From Hyphomicrobiales bacterium (GTDB lineage Bacteria; Pseudomonadota; Alphaproteobacteria; Rhizobiales; Aestuariivirgaceae): DNA of 14,316 bases. Made by a program: the position numbers and the translations under genes. Shown one piece after another: positions 7,305-13,493 of this stretch. The stretch is from assembly GCA_013002595.1 (NCBI GenBank), contig JABDJG010000333.1, positions 1 to 14,316 on the forward strand. The letters are read 5' to 3'. Position 1 is the stretch's first letter, and the number at the start of each line of letters is the position of its first letter. Under the pieces are notes generated by a model. That model was not told the origin of the DNA and did not search any database. It saw nothing but the letters and a program-made list of their open reading frames with translations.

Positions 7305-8861
7305 ATGGGTCGTGAAGACACCAAATGGGGCAATGCTATACAAACCGCGGCCGACGCCCTGGCCGAACCCGCTCGCGTGATGCTGGGGTACCAGGATCTG
7401 GTCGTTGAACATATCAACGCGCTCGGATTGATGGAGTTGGCACCCGATGCCGATCGGGTGCAAAGCGCCGCCCGAGAGTTGAACGACATGATTGACCAGG
7501 TGCAAAAGGGTGAATGGAAAGTCGACGGCAAGGACAGCCCAACGGCGATTGAGGCACGGATCCGGCACGATCTGCGGACCCCGCTAAATGCAATTCTCGG
7601 CTATTCTGAAATGGTGCTTGAAGAGCTGGAGGACGCCGCGCCGAAAGCGCTTGTTCAGGATATCATGCTGGTCTTGGCGTATGCACGCCAGTTGCTTGGT
7701 GAAATCGAGCAAATCCGTGTCGTATTGGAACCGCCGGCCAATGATGTCGATGAAGGCACGCCACAGTCGTCGCAAAGCGTTGTTTCTTCGCTGGTTAAAC
7801 GCTCGCAAGGTCCATCTGAGCATGGTGTACCGAGAGAAACCGGGCGTATCCTGGTTATCGACGACATTGCATCAAACCGCGAGCTCCTGGAAAGGCGGCT
7901 TGGCCGCGACGGGCATGATGTCAGCACGGCTGGCTCGGGTAGAGAGGCATTGCGCGTCCTTGAGGGTAAGGAGTTCGATCTGGTCCTGCTTGATGTTCTC
8001 ATGCCCGATATGAATGGACTGGAGCTGCTGGAACGGATGAAATCGGAGCCGAGGTGGCGGGGTATTCCGGTCATCATGATTTCCGGCTTGAAGGAGAACG
8101 ACGCCGTAGTCCGGTGTATTGAAGAAGGAGCAGAAGACTATTTGCCCAAGCCTTTTGATCCGGTCCTTCTGCGCGCAAGGATTGCCGCCAGTCTTGAGCG
8201 CAAGCAATGGCGCGACCGCGAGCAGCGGTATCTGCAGCGTATCGAGTATGAAAAAGACCGGGCGGACGCGCTGTTGGCTGCAGTGCTGCCTAGGCAGATC
8301 GTGACACGTCTGAATTCAGGCGAGAAGGTCATTGCCGATCGTATGGACGAGGCAACAATTCTGTTTGCCGACATCGTCGGCTTCACGCCATTGGCCGCGC
8401 AACTGCCGCCGGACGAGATCGTTGAACGGTTGAGTATGGTGTTCAATGCCATTGACCAACTTGCGGTGCAGCATGGCGTGGAAAAAATTAAAACGATTGG
8501 CGATGCTTATATGGCTGCAGCCGGCGTGCCAGATCCCAATCCGCAAAGCGCTTCGACAATGGTAGGGTTTGCCTGCGACATGTTGAGTGTCGCACGCGAT
8601 ATTGACTCTGAATTCCGGTTCCGTGTCGGCATTCATACAGGCCCCGTCGTTGCCGGACTGATCGGTGATAGCCGCTTCATCTATGATGTTTGGGGCCACA
8701 CCGTGAATGTCGCCAGCCGGCTGGAGGCCTATGGCACGCCGGATCGCATAATGGTTTCTGACGCCACTTACATGCGTCTGGGCGGCCGATATGAAGCCGA
8801 ACCCAAGATCATGATGCAGGTAAAAGGCGCTGGCGAGATCGCCACCTACACGCTGTCATGA
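7305..8861 (+). CDS. Adenylate cyclase with tandem DHp-like segments and receiver domain (DHp-DHp-REC-CHD)
   Basis: Predicted soluble class III cyclase of 518 residues making cAMP from ATP. Residues 16-67 and 87-138 are two DHp-like helical segments that align without gaps. The second has an intact H-box (His88 in RHDLRTPLNAILGYSEM); the first has Asp17 at the His position. No HATPase domain follows. REC spans about 180-297 with Asp186-187, phospho-acceptor Asp230, Ser260 and Lys282-Pro. A coiled-coil linker at about 298-325 leads to the cyclase domain (about 345-518). Its metal-binding residues are Asp356 (LFADIVGFT) and Asp400 (TIGDAYMA), the adenine-selecting residues Lys396 and Asp461 (YDVWG), and the transition-state residues Asn468 and Arg472 (NVASR). 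All catalytic positions are present, and Lys/Asp favours ATP over GTP. The ATG at 7305 is preferred, giving a 23-nt gap from the response regulator; an in-frame TTG at 7290 is possible. Activity is probably set by phosphorylation of the receiver through the upstream kinase. Confidence 0.92.
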   Translation: MGREDTKWGNAIQTAADALAEPARVMLGYQDLVVEHINALGLMELAPDADRVQSAARELNDMIDQVQKGEWKVDGKDSPTAIEARIRHDLRTPLNAILGYSEMVLEELEDAAPKALVQDIMLVLAYARQLLGEIEQIRVVLEPPANDVDEGTPQSSQSVVSSLVKRSQGPSEHGVPRETGRILVIDDIASNRELLERRLGRDGHDVSTAGSGREALRVLEGKEFDLVLLDVLMPDMNGLELLERMKSEPRWRGIPVIMISGLKENDAVVRCIEEGAEDYLPKPFDPVLLRARIAASLERKQWRDREQRYLQRIEYEKDRADALLAAVLPRQIVTRLNSGEKVIADRMDEATILFADIVGFTPLAAQLPPDEIVERLSMVFNAIDQLAVQHGVEKIKTIGDAYMAAAGVPDPNPQSASTMVGFACDMLSVARDIDSEFRFRVGIHTGPVVAGLIGDSRFIYDVWGHTVNVASRLEAYGTPDRIMVSDATYMRLGGRYEAEPKIMMQVKGAGEIATYTLS

Positions 8862-8869
8862 CCATCACC

Positions 8870-9673
8870 TTATTCAGCTGCAGCGGCGCTATTGGCTGAA
8901 ACCAGTTCCGTCAGGCAATCGTCGGCCAACGGCTCGATCGGAGCAAAATCACGGTGGGCGATCCATTCGGGACGCTTGAACTGCCGGATGTGGTTGTCGA
9001 CATGGCACAGCGACAGATAGACGATCGTGCGGTTGAGTGGTGAAATGTTGGGCGGGCTCGCATGCACCAGCAGGGATGAAAACATCAGCATGCTGCCGGC
9101 CGGCCCGGTCGGGGCGACACAGCCGCCGCGCTCGGCAAGTTTAGTGACCGTCTCCCGGTCCAGCGTCCAGAGTGGATAGCTGGTCGTTTCCACATCGTGT
9201 CCGGCATCGATGACACCCTGCTTGTGGCTGCCGGGAATGAACAGCAGCGGGCCGTTGGCCGCCGTCACATCGTCGATGAATACCGCGATGTTCATCGCCC
9301 TGGGTTCCGGCATCAGATCGTCGCGGGCCCAGGTGCCGTAGTCCTGATGCCACTGCCAAACATCGCCATCGAACGCCGCCTTGGCGTTGATTTTGTATTG
9401 ATGCATGTAGACCGGCCCGCCAAGCAATTGCATGACCGGCTCGATCATTCTGGGATGTGCGCCCAGGCGGCGAAACGCTTCGTTGTAGGTGTGGGCTGCA
9501 AAGGCGGTGCGCGCAACGCCGGATTTCTCGCGGATGACTTCCTCGCGGTCCATCGCATAAACCTTATCGGCCTCAGCCCGCAGCATGGCCGCTTCCTGCG
9601 GGTTAAACAGCCCGGGCAGGAACAGATAGCCTTCTTGGTCGAATTGCTGGAGTTGTTCTGCGGTGAATTCCAT
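8870..9673 (-). CDS. Phytanoyl-CoA dioxygenase (PhyH) family Fe(II)/2-oxoglutarate oxygenase
   Basis: Predicted cytoplasmic non-heme iron oxygenase of 267 residues that would hydroxylate a small molecule using O2 and 2-oxoglutarate. The metal-binding triad is readable: His109 and Asp111 in WQWHQDYGTW, and distal His204 in LLVHASPPN. Arg215 (SPLNRTIVY) fits the 2-oxoglutarate carboxylate ligand. The Asp in HxD argues against a halogenase, which has Ala or Gly there. GPLLFIPGSHKQGV (141-154) is typical of the PhyH family, which includes ectoine hydroxylase and many uncharacterised bacterial enzymes; the substrate cannot be read from the sequence. The ATG at 9673-9671 has an AGGAG six nt upstream on the minus strand (9684-9680), so I prefer it over the in-frame GTG at 9700, which would add nine residues. 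The gene is convergent with the cyclase (8-nt gap) and divergent from dnaE, so it is its own transcription unit. Confidence 0.88.
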   Translation of the reverse strand: MEFTAEQLQQFDQEGYLFLPGLFNPQEAAMLRAEADKVYAMDREEVIREKSGVARTAFAAHTYNEAFRRLGAHPRMIEPVMQLLGGPVYMHQYKINAKAAFDGDVWQWHQDYGTWARDDLMPEPRAMNIAVFIDDVTAANGPLLFIPGSHKQGVIDAGHDVETTSYPLWTLDRETVTKLAERGGCVAPTGPAGSMLMFSSLLVHASPPNISPLNRTIVYLSLCHVDNHIRQFKRPEWIAHRDFAPIEPLADDCLTELVSANSAAAAE

Positions 9674-9738
9674 CAAGCTCTCCTGTCGATCTTTTACCAC
9701 CTTATAGTACGCCGATACACGGCTGCCGCATAGAACCT

Positions 9739-9772
9739 TGAACTCGAGATTGTTGAAACTGGTGAGAGTTCA
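9739..9772. repeat. 7-bp inverted repeat in the dnaE/PhyH divergent gap
   Basis: TGAACTC (9739-9745) and GAGTTCA (9766-9772) are perfect inverted copies 20 nt apart, in the 135-nt region between the divergent PhyH-family gene and dnaE. They could be half-sites of an operator or arms of a hairpin in the dnaE leader. Elsewhere in this gap I see no strong promoter pair for either gene, and no clear Shine-Dalgarno before the dnaE ATG. A 7-bp match may be chance. Confidence 0.25.
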
Positions 9773-9808
9773 GATGCCTTGCCGCCTACAACCCGCTAAA
9801 CTCCCCTC

Positions 9809-12800
9809 ATGAGCGATTCCGCATCGGCCCAGGCTGTCAACTTCATCCATCTGCATGTCCATTCGGCCTATTCCCTGTCCGAGGGCGCCTTGCCGATTGC
9901 CCGCATGGCCGAGCTTGCCAAAGCCAACCAGATGCCGGCACTGGCAATTACCGACACCAACAACCTGTTTGGCGCGCTGGAATATTCCGAAGCGCTCGCC
10001 AAGGCCGGCATTCAGCCGCTGATCGGTTGTGCGATCCAGGTTGATCTCATCGGGCCGGATCCCGACCCGCACAAGAACACCGCGCCGGCGCAGGACCGCT
10101 CACATCTCGTACTCATCGCCAAGGATGAATTGGGTTACCGCCACCTGATGAAACTGAGCAGTCATCTGTTTGCCCAAGGCCAGGAAAGCGGCCATCTGCA
10201 CATCGATGTTGAGCATCTGCAAGCATATTCAGCCGGTTTGATCTGCCTGACCGGCGGCCCCGACGGGCCTGTCAATCAGGCCCTGGTGCAGGGCCAGTTG
10301 CCGCTCGCCCGCAAGCACCTTGAAGTGTTGCATGCCACGTTTGGCGACCGGCTCTATGTCGAATTGCAGCGACACGCAATGAACGATGAGCAACTCGCTG
10401 AGCCGCATCTGATCGATCTGGCATATGAATTGGAACTGCCGCTGGTCGCCACCAACGAGGCTTATTTCGCCACCGCCAATGATTTCGAGGCGCATGATGC
10501 CCTGTTGTGCATCGCTGACGGCCAGGTAATCGCCGCCGATGATCGCCGGCAGGTCACGCCGGAGCACTATTTCAAATCGGCCCAGGAAATGGCGACTTTG
10601 TTTGCCGATATTCCAGAAGCAATCGAGAACACCGTCGAGATCGCCAGACGCTGCAGCTATCGTCCGGTGCCGCGTGATCCGATCCTGCCGAAATTCTCAA
10701 CCTCCGAACGCGAGATTGCCGATGAGGCGGCCGAGTTGCGCGCGCAGGCAACACAAGGCCTTAAAGACCGGCTGGCATTTCACGGCTGCACGCCGGGCTT
10801 TGAGCCGGACGATTATTTCAAGCGCCTGGAATATGAACTCGACATCATCATCCGGATGGATTTTCCCGGCTACTTCCTGATCGTTGCCGACTTCATCAAG
10901 TGGTCGAAGGACAAGGGCATCCCGGTCGGGCCCGGCCGTGGCTCTGGCGCCGGTTCGGTGGTTGCCTGGTCATTGACCGTGACCGACCTTGATCCCTTGC
11001 GCTTCAATCTGATCTTTGAACGCTTCCTCAACCCTGAACGTATCTCGATGCCGGATTTCGACATCGATTTCTGTCAGGATCGCCGCGATGAGGTGATCGA
11101 TTACGTTCGCCAAAAATACGGTGAGGACCAGGTCGCCCAGATCATCACCTTTGGAAAACTGCAGGCGCGCGCAGTGTGCCGCGATGTCGGGCGGGTTCTG
11201 CAGATGCCCTATGGCCAGGTCGACCGGCTGTCCAAGCTGATCCCCAACAACCCGGCCAATCCGGTCACTCTGGCTGAAGCCATCGCCATCGAGCCGCGGC
11301 TTGCCGAAGAGCGCGACCGCGAGGAAATTGTCGCGCGCATGCTGGAGATCGGCCTCAAGCTGGAGGGCCTGTACCGGCACGCCTCGACACATGCCGCCGG
11401 TGTCGTCATTGCCGACCGCCCGCTTGATGAGCTGGTCCCGGTCTACCGCGATGCCAACTCGCCAATGCCGGTCACCCAGTTCAACATGCAGCTGGTTGAA
11501 AAGGCCGGGCTGGTCAAGTTTGACTTTTTGGGGCTCAAAACCCTCACCGTCCTCGACAAGGCGGTCAAACTGGTCGCCAAGCGTGACATCGCCATTGAGC
11601 TGTCCAATCTGCCGCTCGACGATACAAAGACCTTCGAGATGCTGAGCCGGGCGGAGACGATCGGCGTGTTCCAGCTGGAAAGCTCCGGCATGCGCGACCT
11701 GACCCGCAAGTCGCAGCCGGCCAATATCGAGGACATCATCGCTATCGTCGCGCTGTACCGGCCGGGCCCGATGGAGAACATCCCCAAGTACATCGCTTCG
11801 AAGAAGGGCGAGGAACAGCCGGAATTCCTGCATGAACTGGTGACGCCGATCACCGCCGATACCTATGGCGTCATTATCTACCAGGAACAGGTGCTGCAGA
11901 TTGCCCAGGTGCTGGCCGGTTATTCGCTGGGTGAAGCCGACATCCTGCGCAAGGCCATGGGCAAGAAGATCAAGGCCGAGATGGACCAGCAGCGCGAACG
12001 GTTCGTGACCGGTGCCGTCGACAAAGGGGTCGACAAGAAGCAGGCCTCATTCATCTTCGATCTGGTGGCCAAGTTCGCCGGCTACGGCTTCAACAAGGCG
12101 CACTCGGCCTGCTATGCGCTGCTTGCCTACCAGACCGCCTATCTGAAGGCGCATTATCCGGTTGAATTGATCGCTGCCTCAATGACGCTCGATCTGGGCA
12201 ACACCGACAAGCTGCAGGTGTTCCGCCGCGAAGCTCAGCGCATGTCCATCGGCATCATGCCGCCCGACATCAATCAATCGGGCAGCGAGTTTGAAGTTCA
12301 TGACGGCAAGATCGTCTATGCGCTGTCCGCCTTGAAGAATGTCGGCCGCGCTGCGGTTGAGCATATCGTCGCCTGCCGGGATGACGAGGGGCCTTTCACC
12401 TCGCTGGGCAATTTTGCCCGTCGCATCGATCCGCGTACCGTCAACAAGCGCGCACTGGAAAGCATGGCAAAGGCCGGTGCCTTTGATAGCCTCAACCCGA
12501 ACCGCGCCCAGGTGCTGGCCGGCGTTGAGACCATCATCGGTCTTGCCAACCGGACCAGCGCGGAGGCAGCAACCGGCCAGGACAGCCTGTTTGGTAACGA
12601 TGAAGCAGGCCAGGCGGATGAATTGCCTCTGGCCATCGTTGAGGCCTGGTTGCCGATGGACCGTCTGGGGCATGAATTCGATGCGATCGGGTTTTATTTG
12701 TCCGGCCACCCGCTCGATGACTATGAAGACTCATTGCGCAAGCTTGGCGTGGAGAACTGGCTTACATTCCAGCAAAAGGCCCTAACCAAGGGCGCCACCG

Positions 12801-13273
12801 CAGCAAAATTGGCCGGCACCGTCACCTATCGCCAGGAACGGCGTTCAAAATCGGGCAATCGCTTTGCCTTCATCGGCTTTTCCGATCCATCGGGCCAGTT
12901 TGAATCGATCTGCTTTTCAGAACTCCTGGCCCATGCCCGCGACGAGTTGGAGCCGGGCAGAGCGCTGATCCTGCGCGTCGAGGCCGACGTGGAGGCTGAA
13001 GAAGTCAGGTTGCGTCTGGCCGGTGTCGAGCCGCTTGATAAAGCGACTGCAAATATCGCAACCGGCCTGGAGATATTTGTGCAGGACGCAGCGCCTGTCG
13101 ACAGCATCTCCAAACGCCTGACCAACGGCGGCAAGGCCCGGGTCAACCTCATCCTGCAGCCGGCAGATGCGCCCGAGGTTAAAATTGCGCTCGGCAACAA
13201 ATTCACGGTAACCCCGCAGATCAAGGCGGCGATCAAGGCGATTGACGGGGTCAGGGACGTGCAGGACCTGTAG
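9809..13273 (+). CDS. dnaE: DNA polymerase III subunit alpha
   Basis: Catalytic subunit of the replicative DNA polymerase III holoenzyme. It has 1154 residues, close to E. coli DnaE. Domains run in the usual order: PHP domain (about 10-280, opening FIHLHVHSAYSLSEGALP with His14/16/18); palm, thumb and fingers of the C-family polymerase with catalytic Asp418 and Asp420 in PDFDIDF and Asp572 in VKFDFLGLK; GPGRGSGAGSVVAW (about 373-386) upstream of them; a helix-hairpin-helix region at about 865-895; a beta-clamp binding motif QDSLF (924-928); and an OB fold at about 998-1075. The ATG at 9809 places the PHP motif at the normal distance from the N-terminus. No frameshift or missing motif was seen. 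DnaE1 is normally essential. No ribosome-binding site stands out before the start, and no T-tract terminator follows the stop. Confidence 0.97.
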   Translation: MSDSASAQAVNFIHLHVHSAYSLSEGALPIARMAELAKANQMPALAITDTNNLFGALEYSEALAKAGIQPLIGCAIQVDLIGPDPDPHKNTAPAQDRSHLVLIAKDELGYRHLMKLSSHLFAQGQESGHLHIDVEHLQAYSAGLICLTGGPDGPVNQALVQGQLPLARKHLEVLHATFGDRLYVELQRHAMNDEQLAEPHLIDLAYELELPLVATNEAYFATANDFEAHDALLCIADGQVIAADDRRQVTPEHYFKSAQEMATLFADIPEAIENTVEIARRCSYRPVPRDPILPKFSTSEREIADEAAELRAQATQGLKDRLAFHGCTPGFEPDDYFKRLEYELDIIIRMDFPGYFLIVADFIKWSKDKGIPVGPGRGSGAGSVVAWSLTVTDLDPLRFNLIFERFLNPERISMPDFDIDFCQDRRDEVIDYVRQKYGEDQVAQIITFGKLQARAVCRDVGRVLQMPYGQVDRLSKLIPNNPANPVTLAEAIAIEPRLAEERDREEIVARMLEIGLKLEGLYRHASTHAAGVVIADRPLDELVPVYRDANSPMPVTQFNMQLVEKAGLVKFDFLGLKTLTVLDKAVKLVAKRDIAIELSNLPLDDTKTFEMLSRAETIGVFQLESSGMRDLTRKSQPANIEDIIAIVALYRPGPMENIPKYIASKKGEEQPEFLHELVTPITADTYGVIIYQEQVLQIAQVLAGYSLGEADILRKAMGKKIKAEMDQQRERFVTGAVDKGVDKKQASFIFDLVAKFAGYGFNKAHSACYALLAYQTAYLKAHYPVELIAASMTLDLGNTDKLQVFRREAQRMSIGIMPPDINQSGSEFEVHDGKIVYALSALKNVGRAAVEHIVACRDDEGPFTSLGNFARRIDPRTVNKRALESMAKAGAFDSLNPNRAQVLAGVETIIGLANRTSAEAATGQDSLFGNDEAGQADELPLAIVEAWLPMDRLGHEFDAIGFYLSGHPLDDYEDSLRKLGVENWLTFQQKALTKGATAAKLAGTVTYRQERRSKSGNRFAFIGFSDPSGQFESICFSELLAHARDELEPGRALILRVEADVEAEEVRLRLAGVEPLDKATANIATGLEIFVQDAAPVDSISKRLTNGGKARVNLILQPADAPEVKIALGNKFTVTPQIKAAIKAIDGVRDVQDL

Positions 13274-13316
13274 CGCCACCTGGGTTGATGCCAATTGCAG
13301 TGTCGCAGGTCAGAGT

Positions 13317-13335
13317 GGGGGTATTGCATTCCCCC
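13317..13335 (+). other. GC-only hairpin after dnaE (GGGGG/CCCCC)
   Basis: Five G (13317-13321), a 9-nt loop TATTGCATT, then five C (13331-13335) form a short strong stem 44 nt after the dnaE stop. No run of T follows, so it is not a typical intrinsic terminator. Its loop contains the candidate -35 box of the rpsB promoter, so in DNA it may have no structural role at all. Confidence 0.3.
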
Positions 13336-13352
13336 GGGCATGGGCCTATAAG
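13324..13352 (+). promoter_or_regulatory. Candidate sigma-70 promoter for rpsB
   Basis: TTGCAT (13324-13329) and TATAAG (13347-13352) are separated by 17 nt, the best -35/-10 pair I can find in the dnaE-rpsB gap. Transcription would start near 13359, giving an rpsB leader of about 135 nt. A long leader is usual for ribosomal protein operons, where S2 is known in other bacteria to control its own synthesis. Confidence 0.45.
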
Positions 13353-13394
13353 CCGTCTCGCAAATCCACACACGCGGATCTGGTTGCATCGCAT

Positions 13395-13449
13395 GGCGTT
13401 TTTTCAGCGCCCACATAGCGGTCTGACCGTCCGGTGCCAGTCTGACTGG
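13395..13449 (+). promoter_or_regulatory. rpsB leader with two small hairpins
   Basis: Within the predicted 5' leader of rpsB, GGCG (13395-13398) pairs with CGCC (13408-13411) around a T-rich loop, and CCAGT (13437-13441) pairs with ACTGG (13445-13449) around a 3-nt loop. Both stems are short. They could belong to a regulatory leader recognised by S2, but I cannot match them to a defined leader family by eye. Confidence 0.25.
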
Positions 13450-13477
13450 TGACAATTCGCGTGGAGGTATAACCGGT

Positions 13478-13484
13478 AAAGGAG
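13478..13484 (+). promoter_or_regulatory. rpsB ribosome-binding site
   Basis: AAAGGAG lies 9 nt before the ATG at 13494 and fixes the start of S2. A second Shine-Dalgarno-like GGAGG lies at 13463-13467 but is not followed by an rpsB-frame start at useful spacing. Confidence 0.7.
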
Positions 13485-13493
13485 ACTAAAGGC

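Noticed and set aside
8873..8900. TTCAGC / GCTGAA inverted repeat as a bidirectional terminator between the cyclase and PhyH genes
   Set aside because: It lies in the 3' coding end of the PhyH gene, has a 16-nt loop and no T-tract on either strand, so terminator function is not supported.
2694..9808. Mobile element or prophage carrying the accessory genes
   Set aside because: No transposase, integrase, tRNA attachment site or flanking direct repeat was found by eye on either strand.
10970..11833. 287-codon minus-strand open frame inside dnaE
   Set aside because: It is antisense to the catalytic core of dnaE, which is fully conserved on the plus strand; no recognisable domain.
13317..13335. 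G5/C5 hairpin as the dnaE intrinsic terminator
   Set aside because: The stem is only 5 bp and is followed by GGGCATGGG, not a T-run; kept only as a structural note.
12826..13455. 209-codon minus-strand open frame from the dnaE end through the rpsB leader
   Set aside because: Most of it is antisense to the OB-fold region of dnaE, with no domain and no ribosome-binding site.
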